Translations under genes and position numbers: made by a program
NCBI GenBank assembly: GCA_943326655.2
Contig: CALPUC020000020.1
Location: 1-9,975 of the forward strand
DNA from: Rhodoluna limnophila
GTDB taxonomy: Bacteria > Actinomycetota > Actinomycetes > Actinomycetales > Microbacteriaceae
Direction of reading: 5' to 3'
DNA: 9,975 nt
The notes under the pieces: model-generated
What the model saw: the letters and a program-made list of their open reading frames with translations, nothing else
What the model was told of the DNA's origin: nothing
Database searches by the model: none
Part shown: positions 1 through 6,365 of the stretch, piece by piece
Position numbering within the stretch: position 1 is the stretch's first letter
Layout: the number at the start of each line of letters is the position of its first letter

Positions 1-623
1 CCGAACTTGCAGAAGCCTTGCTCGGCCTTCGTTCGGTCATCAGAGGCAGCGGTTCAATCAAATTGTCCGGCACGACCGTAAATCACTTTTCGGTGCGCAA
101 GCACCTCGAGGCCGGAATTGGCTATGTTCCAGAAGACCGCAAGAAAGACGGCCTGGTGAGCGAGTTCTCTATCGCGGAAAACTTCATGCTGAACGGTTCC
201 TTTGGAAAGCCATTCGCCAGCGGAGTGAACATTGATTTTGCGGCACGCGACAAAATTTCGGCGAAGCTGATTGCCGAGTTCGACGTTCGCACTCAATCTG
301 CTGATTCCCCGGTCGGCAAGCTATCCGGAGGAAACCAGCAGAAAGTTGTGGTTGCCCGAGAGTTGAGCCGCGATGTGAAGCTTCTCATCGCCGCGCAACC
401 AACCCGAGGTGTAGACGTTGGTTCGATTGAGTTTATTCACGAGCGAATCATGGCCGAAAGAGATTCTGGCCGCGCGGTAATTCTGATCTCAACCGAACTC
501 GATGAGGTTTTGGCTTTAGCCGACCGAATTGCAGTGATGTACCGGGGGCGCATAGTTGGAATCGTTGATTCTAAAACTTCCCGTGAAACTCTCGGCAAAA
601 TGATGGCAGGTATCGCAGCATGA
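1..623 (+). CDS. Nucleoside-type ABC importer ATPase (NupO/YufO-like), C-terminal part; 5' end outside window
   Basis: This is the second nucleotide-binding domain of a double-domain ATPase that powers an inner-membrane importer of the BMP/nucleoside class. The reading frame (first full codon at base 3) is open at the left edge. The first residues, ELAEALLGLR, are those that normally follow the Walker A loop of this domain, so the gene starts well upstream. The TTG at 18 is an internal Leu codon. Visible motifs are the family segment YVPEDRKKDG (bases 123-152), an intact signature LSGGNQQK (321-344), then LLIAAQPTRGVDVGS (from 381). In the last, the usual Walker B Asp-Glu is Ala-Gln (393-398), and the H-loop position reads STELDEV with no His. 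From family knowledge, AAQPTRG is typical of NupO-like proteins, while sugar transporters such as RbsA keep DEPTRG. Its stop overlaps the next start in ATGA, suggesting translational coupling. The nucleoside substrate is inferred from this subfamily and was not tested; other BMP ligands are possible. Confidence 0.9.
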   Translation, partial: ELAEALLGLRSVIRGSGSIKLSGTTVNHFSVRKHLEAGIGYVPEDRKKDGLVSEFSIAENFMLNGSFGKPFASGVNIDFAARDKISAKLIAEFDVRTQSADSPVGKLSGGNQQKVVVARELSRDVKLLIAAQPTRGVDVGSIEFIHERIMAERDSGRAVILISTELDEVLALADRIAVMYRGRIVGIVDSKTSRETLGKMMAGIAA

Positions 624-1780
624 ACGTAGAAAGCAAAATCATGCGGGAAATCCTGTCGGCAACCTATACCAGAATCGCAATTTCGGTCTTACTCGGATTT
701 GCGATTGGCTCGGTTTTCATGGCCGTTTTCAACGAAAACGTGGTTGCCACCTACGAAACCCTGTTTTCTAACCCTGGACTAACTTTGCAGACCGCCGGTC
801 AGACCATCGTCGACGGCTACGGTGCACTCTTCAAAGGTTCGATAATCAACCTAAGCGCTGACAATCCGGTTAGCATGTTCCGCCCAATCACCGAAACTCT
901 GCGTTTGGCAGCACCGCTGATTATGGCCGGACTCGGAGTTGCGCTGGGCTTCCGCGTTGGTTTGTTCAACGTTGGTGGAACCGGCCAGCTGGTCATGGGT
1001 CTACTGGGTGCTACCTGGGTCTCCACTCGCATGGAACTGCCATACGGTTTACACATGGTTTTGGCGTTGGTGGTTGCCATCGCGTTCTCCATGGGCACCG
1101 GTGCCCTGGTTGGTTTTCTCAAAGCCAGGACGGGCGCCCACGAGGTAATCGTGACCATCATGATGAACTACATCGCTCTGGATCTATTCACCTGGTTCCT
1201 TAGAACTCCTGGACTATTGCTTGAAGAGGGCGGGGGAGGAAACCCGAAATCTGATCCACCTGCTCTCACCGCTCAGTTACCGAGATTGCTCGGCGACGAA
1301 TTCAAGCTCAACATCGGTATCCTTCAGGCCCTAGTCGCCGCGTTGGTCTACTGGTGGCTAATGGAACGATCAACTATCGGTTACCGATTCCGAATGGTTG
1401 GCCACAACTCCAATGCCGCGCGCGCTGCTGGTATCAGCGTGGAGCGCACCTACGTTTGGGCCATGGCAGCATCGGCCGCATTCATCGGAATCGCGGCGGC
1501 CAACCAGGGTCTTGGTGAAACCGGCGGTCTAACCTCAAGTATCCAGGCGAACATCGGGTTCGACGCAATCACGGTTGCTCTGCTCGGTGGCTCACGAGCC
1601 GGCGGAGTGGTTATTGCCGGGTTGGTTTTCGGTGCCTTCAAAGCCGGCTCGCCGTCGATGCAGATCATTGGAGTCTCACCTGAGGTTCTCGGAATCATCC
1701 AGGCGCTGATCGTTCTGTTCATCGCGGCACCACCGCTAATTCGCGCAGTCTTCCACCTTCCGAAGCCGGAGGCAAAATAA
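620..1780 (+). CDS. ABC importer permease 1, BPD_transp_2 family (NupP/YufP-like)
   Basis: This is one of two membrane subunits that form the channel of the nucleoside-type importer, 386 residues long. There is a membrane segment at about 20-37, then a roughly 55-residue external stretch, then a run of hydrophobic helices from about 95 to 373 (about nine or ten in total by eye). Family hallmarks are FRVGLFNVGGTGQLVMG (111-127), HEVIVTIMMNYIA (174-186), the cytoplasmic loop GYRFRMVGHNSNAARAAGI (254-272) that probably contacts the ATPase, and NIGFDAITVALLGG (311-324). A Gly/Pro-rich loop (EEGGGGNPKSDPP, 202-214) is probably extracytoplasmic. The ATG lies inside the ATPase stop (ATGA) with only a weak upstream GGCAGG, so translation probably depends on coupling. 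NupP-like order after the ATPase supports the call. Substrate identity is inferred. Confidence 0.9.
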   Translation: MNVESKIMREILSATYTRIAISVLLGFAIGSVFMAVFNENVVATYETLFSNPGLTLQTAGQTIVDGYGALFKGSIINLSADNPVSMFRPITETLRLAAPLIMAGLGVALGFRVGLFNVGGTGQLVMGLLGATWVSTRMELPYGLHMVLALVVAIAFSMGTGALVGFLKARTGAHEVIVTIMMNYIALDLFTWFLRTPGLLLEEGGGGNPKSDPPALTAQLPRLLGDEFKLNIGILQALVAALVYWWLMERSTIGYRFRMVGHNSNAARAAGISVERTYVWAMAASAAFIGIAAANQGLGETGGLTSSIQANIGFDAITVALLGGSRAGGVVIAGLVFGAFKAGSPSMQIIGVSPEVLGIIQALIVLFIAAPPLIRAVFHLPKPEAK

Positions 1781-3054
1781 TGACCAAGACCGAAGTAACT
1801 CCCGGCATGTTCTCGCTCTCCGAGGTTCGTCCCAGTTGGAAAACCCCTTCTGTGCTGGCGCTTTTCTCAGGCATCGTTTTGGTGCTGTTCGGTTTTCTCG
1901 GCAAGCCTGGCGACGTAACCTACAACCTCAGCAACAAAGGCGACATCTTCTCGGTGCCGGATGTGGTTGTGGCATCAACCTTCGCCAACGTGGTACTCGG
2001 AACATTGATGCTCCTTGGAGCTGTTTACTCGGCTTGGCTAACCATTCGCGAAAAGCACACGCCGATGTGGGTGAGCTTGGTGGCCGGTCTTTTGGGAGCA
2101 ACCGGTCTACTCGGTTGGCTTGCTGCCGGAAACGTTGTGCCAGTTTCGTTCATTCTTGGTTCGGCAGTGGTTTTGGCCGTGCCAATCATCCTTGGTGCAC
2201 TTGGCGGTTTGATGTCTGAGCGCGTTGGCGTGGTCAACATCGCCATCGAAGGCCAGTTGCTCACCGGTGCTTTCATGGCGGCTGTGGTTGGAACAATCAC
2301 TCAGAACCTGTGGTTCGGGCTAATCGCCGCCATGATTTCTTCTGCGATTCTGTCGATGGCATTGGCGTCTTTGGCCGTGAAGTATCTGGTGGACCAGATC
2401 ATCATTGGTGTTCTGATCAATGTTTTGGTTATCGGTATTACCAACTTCCTCTACTCGCAGTGGCTTGCTAGCTCTGGCGAGGAAGCCAACTTCCCTGGCA
2501 CCTTCGACATCATCGCAATTCCTTACCTGAGCGGCCTACCAATCATCGGCCCGGCGCTGTTCGAAGCCAGAATTACGGTGTACCTAACCTTCATCCTCGT
2601 GCCGCTGGTGTGGTTCATTCTGTTTAGAACCAAGCTGGGTTTGCGCGCACGTGCCGTTGGAGAGCACCCAACCGCCGCCGACACCGTTGGAATCAACGTT
2701 GGTCGCACACGCTTCTGGTGGGTCACCCTTGGCGGTGCAATCGCCGGTCTCGGTGGCGCTGCCCTCACCATCGGTAACGTTGGAGCTTTCGGTCGCGAGA
2801 TGGCGGGTGGTCTCGGATTCATCGCTCTCGCGGTAGTAATCCTTGGTCGCTGGCAGCCGTTCTATGTGTCGGCCGCTGCCCTGCTGTTCGGCTTCGCAAT
2901 CATCTTGCGAGTTTGGGCCAACGGAGTTTCTCCCGGCATCCCAACCGACTTCATTACTATGGTTCCCTACCTTGTCACGCTGATTGCCGTTGCTGGTTTT
3001 GCCGGCAAGGTGAAAGCTCCGGCCGCCTCAGGGCAGCCATACATTAAGGGTTAG
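1780..3054 (+). CDS. ABC importer permease 2, BPD_transp_2 family (NupQ/YufQ-like)
   Basis: This is the second channel subunit of the same importer, 424 residues. It carries an N-terminal extension with a helix at about 25-40, an external loop, and helices at about 66-88 and 98-115 before the conserved core. The core begins with VPIILGALGGLMSERVGVVN (134-153), which contains the family SERxGVVNIAIEGQ pattern, and it ends near 408. The loop LGLRARAVGEHPTAADTVGI (286-305) is the probable ATPase contact, and GLGFIALAVVILGRW (344-358) is the conserved late helix. The ATG shares one base with the preceding TAA (TAATG) and has a good GGAGG at 1768-1772, seven bases upstream. The TAG stop overlaps the stop of the convergent MFS gene. 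No cytidine deaminase or nucleoside phosphorylase gene follows, although such genes often accompany this importer in actinobacteria. The family assignment is firm and the substrate is inferred. Confidence 0.9.
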   Translation: MTKTEVTPGMFSLSEVRPSWKTPSVLALFSGIVLVLFGFLGKPGDVTYNLSNKGDIFSVPDVVVASTFANVVLGTLMLLGAVYSAWLTIREKHTPMWVSLVAGLLGATGLLGWLAAGNVVPVSFILGSAVVLAVPIILGALGGLMSERVGVVNIAIEGQLLTGAFMAAVVGTITQNLWFGLIAAMISSAILSMALASLAVKYLVDQIIIGVLINVLVIGITNFLYSQWLASSGEEANFPGTFDIIAIPYLSGLPIIGPALFEARITVYLTFILVPLVWFILFRTKLGLRARAVGEHPTAADTVGINVGRTRFWWVTLGGAIAGLGGAALTIGNVGAFGREMAGGLGFIALAVVILGRWQPFYVSAAALLFGFAIILRVWANGVSPGIPTDFITMVPYLVTLIAVAGFAGKVKAPAASGQPYIKG

Positions 3055-4286
3055 CGGGAGCGTTTGCGCAGTAGCGCAAAACCACTGAGGGCTAGTACAA
3101 CTGCCACGGGGGCTAGAGCGAGATAGTTTAGACCTGCGAACGCCACCGCCGCGAGAAGTGTTCCTGCGATGGCACCTCCAAAGGCACCAGAAAACTGCAT
3201 GCTCGAGTCACTCAAACCCTGAACGTTAGTTTTTTGTTCTGGCGGGAGCGTGGCCGTTAGTAATGCCGAGCCCGAAACAGTTGTGGCACTCCAGCCGAGC
3301 CCTAGTAGAAATAGCCCGAGGGTGGTCTGGTCGTGGTTCATTCCTGCGGAAGCCGAAATAAACAATGAGCCAATGTAAATAATCTGACCCAGGATCACGG
3401 TCTGAACAGTGCCAAATTTGTCGGCTAGCCAGCCAAACACCGGCGAGAATGCGTACATCCCCGCGATGTGGAGCGAAATAACAAATCCGATCAAAGACAA
3501 AGTTGCACCATCATGCTTCATGTGAACCGGCGTCATCGCCATCACCGACACCATGACCATGTGACCCAGAGAGATTGAGGTAATTGCGTAAGCGGCTCTC
3601 GGATAGGCCCTCAATGTTGCAAAGGCGGTCCTAAGAGAAACTTTCGGTTCGGCCGAGGTTTTTTCTAAGATGGCCTGAGCCGTTTTGAGCGGGTCTGGTC
3701 GAAGGCCGAAGAAAAAGACCAGGCTTGCCAGTAGCTGGGCCGCGATGGTGATCATGAACGGACCCGTCATGGTTGGAAGACCAAGGGCATGACCAAGAAC
3801 TTCACCGGGCCCAAACAGGTTTGGCCCAATCACGGCACCAACGGTGGTTGCCCAAACGACAATCGATAGATCTCGCCCGGCTCTGCCCTGATCCGGAAGG
3901 TCTACCGCTGCAAATCTGGCCTGTAGCCCAACCGCAGAACCAGCACCCATCAGAAGTAACGCTAAAAGTAGGAGTGGAAAGAGGCGCAGGCCAGCGGCCG
4001 AAATAACCAAAATCGCGCCGGTGATGGCGATTGATGCGCCGAATGCCAGCGCAACGCGACGTCCGTGTTTATGGGCCATTCGGGCTAGTGGAATCGCAGC
4101 AAATGCGGCACCAAGGGTGGAAAAAGTTGCTGCCGAGCCACTCCAGGCTTCCGAACCGGATAGTTCGGCGGCCAAAAGAGCCCCGATAGACAGAGTTGAG
4201 CCTAATCCGAAGCCGCTTAACACCTGTCCGAGGGTTAGAGTTCGAATAGTCTTTCTCTGTAAATTCAGAAGTTGAGTACTATCCAC
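3051..4286 (-). CDS. MFS (major facilitator superfamily) transporter, 12 helices
   Basis: This is a 411-residue integral membrane transporter. Hydrophobic segments group into two six-helix halves, about 15-195 and 230-408, joined by a polar cytoplasmic linker at about 196-228. Each half has a degenerate MFS motif A after helix 2: LARMAHKHGRRV (67-78) and FGWLADKFGTVQ (284-295). The second half has VHMKHDGATLSLIGFVIS (254-271) and then SPVFGWLAD. This pattern is common in drug-efflux-like MFS proteins, but no substrate can be read from sequence. I chose GTG at 4286. No Shine-Dalgarno sits at a usable distance, but TAGGCT is located six bases upstream, as expected for a leaderless transcript. 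The gene is convergent with the ABC operon, overlapping it by four bases (TTAG), and divergent from leuC across 57 bp. A role in amino-acid or drug export is conceivable but unsupported. Confidence 0.87.
   Translation of the reverse strand: MDSTQLLNLQRKTIRTLTLGQVLSGFGLGSTLSIGALLAAELSGSEAWSGSAATFSTLGAAFAAIPLARMAHKHGRRVALAFGASIAITGAILVISAAGLRLFPLLLLALLLMGAGSAVGLQARFAAVDLPDQGRAGRDLSIVVWATTVGAVIGPNLFGPGEVLGHALGLPTMTGPFMITIAAQLLASLVFFFGLRPDPLKTAQAILEKTSAEPKVSLRTAFATLRAYPRAAYAITSISLGHMVMVSVMAMTPVHMKHDGATLSLIGFVISLHIAGMYAFSPVFGWLADKFGTVQTVILGQIIYIGSLFISASAGMNHDQTTLGLFLLGLGWSATTVSGSALLTATLPPEQKTNVQGLSDSSMQFSGAFGGAIAGTLLAAVAFAGLNYLALAPVAVVLALSGFALLRKRSR
3063..3080. terminator. Perfect hairpin at the junction of two convergent genes; possible bidirectional terminator
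   Basis: A 7-bp perfect inverted repeat, TTTGCGC-AGTA-GCGCAAA, starts nine bases after the ABC permease TAG and lies within the last codons of the MFS gene (encoding ..LLRKRS). Neither strand has a U-run after the stem, so it is not a classical intrinsic terminator. Actinobacterial terminators often lack the U-tract, and the position is what a two-way terminator would need. It could also simply be coding sequence forming a chance palindrome. Confidence 0.35.
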
Positions 4287-4292
4287 CCCGCC

Positions 4293-4298
4293 AGCCTA
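4293..4298 (-). promoter_or_regulatory. Candidate -10 element for leaderless MFS transcript
   Basis: Read on the minus strand this is TAGGCT, a match to the actinobacterial TANNNT -10 consensus. Six bases separate it from the GTG start at 4286, so transcription would begin on or next to the start codon. The possible -35 TTCAAG (4320-4315, 16-bp spacer) is weak. The spacing match is what supports the call; one hexamer match alone is weak evidence. Confidence 0.4.
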
Positions 4299-4310
4299 CG
4301 CCTATCTCGG

Positions 4311-4316
4311 TAAACT
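4311..4316 (+). promoter_or_regulatory. Candidate -10 element for the leuCD-murA-plsC-gpsA-ddl operon
   Basis: TAAACT fits TANNNT and would place the transcript start near 4323, giving a leader of about 20 bases before leuC. No recognisable -35 is seen at 4288-4293, where the sequence is GC-rich. The 57-bp gap leaves no room for a T-box or leucine attenuator. The site overlaps the small palindrome at 4313-4323. Confidence 0.4.
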
Positions 4317-4323
4317 TGAAGTT
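4313..4323. promoter_or_regulatory. Small palindrome over the leuC promoter; possible operator
   Basis: AACTT-G-AAGTT is a perfect 11-base palindrome covering the 3' part of the candidate -10 and the likely transcript start of leuC. A second TGAAG copy follows at 4325-4329 (first at 4317-4321). Position over -10/+1 would suit a repressor. Five-base arms arise easily by chance, so this is weak. Confidence 0.2.
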
Positions 4324-4333
4324 CTGAAGCTTT

Positions 4334-4339
4334 GGAGGT
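4334..4339 (+). promoter_or_regulatory. Shine-Dalgarno deciding the leuC start
   Basis: GGAGGT lies four bases before ATG 4344. It overlaps the in-frame upstream TTG (4332) and GTG (4338) codons, so those cannot be the start, and leuC should begin at ATG 4344. Confidence 0.8.
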
Positions 4340-4343
4340 GAAA

Positions 4344-5759
4344 ATGTCGCAGAAACCGCTAACCCTTGCCGAAAAGGTATGGAATGACCACTTGGTCGTC
4401 AAAGGGGAAGATGGCGCGCCAGACCTACTCTATATAGACCTTCACCTGGTGCACGAGGTTACCAGCCCACAGGCCTTCGACGGTCTTCGCCTAGCCGGCC
4501 GCCCGGTTCGCCGCCCGGATCTCACAATCGCCACCGAAGACCACAACACCCCGACTTTGGATATCGACAAGCCAATTGCCGATCTCACCAGCCGAACCCA
4601 GATTCACGCGCTTCGCGACAACGCCAAGGAGTTTGGTGTTCGCATTCACTCGCTCGGCGACATCGAGCAGGGCATCGTGCACGTGGTTGGTCCGCAGCTG
4701 GGTCTAACCATGCCCGGCCTAACCGTGGTTTGCGGCGACTCTCACACCTCAACTCACGGAGCCTTTGGCGCCCTGGCATTCGGCATCGGAACCTCCGAGG
4801 TTGAGCATGTTCTTGCTACCCAGACTTTGCCACTCAAGCCGTTCAAGACCATGGCCATCAACGTTGAGGGCACACTTCGTCCAGGTGTCACCTCGAAAGA
4901 CATTATCTTGGCCATCATCGCCAAGATCGGTGCTTCCGGCGGGCAGGGTTACGTGCTCGAATACCGAGGCTCGGCAATTCGCGCGCTGTCGATGGAAGCC
5001 CGAATGACCATTTGCAACATGTCTATCGAAGCCGGTGCTCGTGCCGGAATGGTTGCTCCGGATGAAACCACTTTCGCTTACCTCAAGGGTCGCCCGCACG
5101 CTCCAGAAGGTGAAAACTGGGACGCCGCCGTCGAGTACTGGAAGACCTTGCAAACCGATGAGGGTGCAAAGTTTGATGTCGAGGTTTTCTTGGATGCCGA
5201 CCATCTCGATCCTTTCGTGACCTGGGGCACCAACCCTGGCCAAGGCGTATCGTTACTTGACTCGGTGCCAAACCCAGACACTTTCGACGACCCGAACGAG
5301 CGCGCTGCTGCCCAGCGCGCGCTGGAATACATGGACCTTACTGCCGGAACCCCGATGAAGTCGATCAAGGTAGACACCGTATTCCTCGGCTCTTGCACCA
5401 ACAGCCGCATCGAAGATCTGCGGGCAGCAGCGTCTGTGCTCAAGGGTCGAAAGAAAGCCGATCACATTCGCATGTTGGTGGTTCCGGGTTCTGCTCGGGT
5501 ACGCATTGAAGCCGAGGCCGAGGGGCTTGATCAGGTGTTCAAGGAGTTCGGAGCCGAGTGGCGTTTTGCCGGATGTTCGATGTGTTTGGGCATGAATCCA
5601 GACCAGTTGGCTCCCGGCGAGCGAGCTGCTTCAACCTCTAACCGAAATTTCGAGGGTCGCCAGGGTAAGGGCGGTCGCACCCATCTGGTTTCCCCGCTTG
5701 TGGCCGCAGCCACAGCAATTCGCGGAACACTGTCTAGCCCTGCAGATTTGGAAGGCTAA
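4344..5759 (+). CDS. leuC: 3-isopropylmalate dehydratase large subunit (isopropylmalate isomerase)
   Basis: With LeuD, this cytoplasmic [4Fe-4S] enzyme isomerises 2-isopropylmalate to 3-isopropylmalate in leucine synthesis. The protein has 471 residues from ATG 4344, close to the usual 466-475. The aconitase fold is evident: TLAEKVWNDH near the N terminus, ATEDHNTPT (63-71), VVCGDSHTSTHGAFGALAFG (128-147), then the cluster ligands. These are Cys351 in FLGSCTNSRIEDL and Cys411/Cys414 in GCSMCLGMNPDQL, all three present. SNRNFEGRQGKGGRTHL near the C terminus is the conserved substrate-site segment. It opens a six-gene operon and is followed three bases later by leuD. In many actinobacteria an IclR-type regulator (LtbR/NdgR) is divergent from leuCD; here that position holds an MFS transporter. 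The assignment is secure. Confidence 0.98.
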   Translation: MSQKPLTLAEKVWNDHLVVKGEDGAPDLLYIDLHLVHEVTSPQAFDGLRLAGRPVRRPDLTIATEDHNTPTLDIDKPIADLTSRTQIHALRDNAKEFGVRIHSLGDIEQGIVHVVGPQLGLTMPGLTVVCGDSHTSTHGAFGALAFGIGTSEVEHVLATQTLPLKPFKTMAINVEGTLRPGVTSKDIILAIIAKIGASGGQGYVLEYRGSAIRALSMEARMTICNMSIEAGARAGMVAPDETTFAYLKGRPHAPEGENWDAAVEYWKTLQTDEGAKFDVEVFLDADHLDPFVTWGTNPGQGVSLLDSVPNPDTFDDPNERAAAQRALEYMDLTAGTPMKSIKVDTVFLGSCTNSRIEDLRAAASVLKGRKKADHIRMLVVPGSARVRIEAEAEGLDQVFKEFGAEWRFAGCSMCLGMNPDQLAPGERAASTSNRNFEGRQGKGGRTHLVSPLVAAATAIRGTLSSPADLEG

Positions 5760-5762
5760 CTC

Positions 5763-6365
5763 ATGGAAAAGTTTGAAGTTTATTCGGGAATTGCCGTGCC
5801 GCTTCGTCGTAGCAGCGTAGACACCGACCAGATCATTCCAGCCGTCTTTCTAAAGCGCATCACCAAAACCGGCTACGACGATGCACTTTTCTCGGCTTGG
5901 CGCAGCGACCCGGAATTTGTTCTGAACAAGCTCGAATACGCACAGGGTTCGGTGCTCTTTGCCGGCCCAGACTTTGGAACTGGCTCAAGCCGCGAGCACG
6001 CCGTATGGGCTCTTCGAGACTACGGTTTCAAGGCCGTTTTTTCGTCGAAGTTTGCAGACATCTTTCTCGGCAATGCGGGCAAGCAGGGTTTGGTTACCGG
6101 GGTTATCTCCGATTCCGAAACCGAGGCAATTTGGCAGTTGCTCGAAACCAATCCTGGTTTGGAAGCGAAGGTCGATTTGGTTGCTCGCGAAGTTACCGTA
6201 GGAGATCTAACAGTCAAGTTTGAAATTGACGAATATACTAGGTGGCGTCTACTCGAAGGGCTCGACGACATTGGTTTGACCCTGAGAGATGAGCAGTCGA
6301 TCACCGACTTCGAGGCTCGCCGTGAGCCTTGGCGTCCGAAGACACTGCCAGCTAAGGGAGCCTAA
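5763..6365 (+). CDS. leuD: 3-isopropylmalate dehydratase small subunit
   Basis: This is the swivel-domain partner of LeuC; the heterodimer forms the isomerase active site. At 200 residues it has the normal length (E. coli LeuD has 201). Motifs are RSSVDTDQIIPAVFLK (16-31), GPDFGTGSSREHAVWAL (68-84), where GSSREH binds the substrate carboxylate, and FADIFLGNAGKQGL (97-110). GGAAGG at 5750-5755 is a good ribosome binding site seven bases before the ATG. Its TAA shares one base with the murA ATG, so expression of leucine and cell-wall genes appears coupled. Nothing is missing or unusual in the protein. Confidence 0.98.
   Translation: MEKFEVYSGIAVPLRRSSVDTDQIIPAVFLKRITKTGYDDALFSAWRSDPEFVLNKLEYAQGSVLFAGPDFGTGSSREHAVWALRDYGFKAVFSSKFADIFLGNAGKQGLVTGVISDSETEAIWQLLETNPGLEAKVDLVAREVTVGDLTVKFEIDEYTRWRLLEGLDDIGLTLRDEQSITDFEARREPWRPKTLPAKGA

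Noticed and set aside
18..623. TTG at 18 as the start of a short ATPase gene
   Set aside because: The frame is open to the window edge and the upstream residues ELAEA match the family sequence just after Walker A, so this is an internal Leu codon of a truncated gene.
817..1161. Antisense open frame opposite permease 1
   Set aside because: No recognisable domain, composition typical of the reverse of a membrane-protein gene, and fully inside a well-supported gene.
3773..4275. Plus-strand frames inside the MFS gene
   Set aside because: The minus-strand product has clear MFS helices and motif A; the plus-strand peptides are low-complexity shadows without a ribosome binding site.
4332..4343. 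leuC starting at TTG 4332
   Set aside because: Those codons overlap the Shine-Dalgarno GGAGGT that serves ATG 4344, and the LeuC family begins near that ATG.
4287..4343. T-box, leucine leader peptide or riboswitch before leuC
   Set aside because: The intergenic space is only 57 bp, with no run of Leu codons and no stable stem-loop pair.
4749..5443. Overlapping antisense frames opposite leuC
   Set aside because: Several frames stay open because of codon bias; they resemble no family and lie opposite conserved LeuC motifs.
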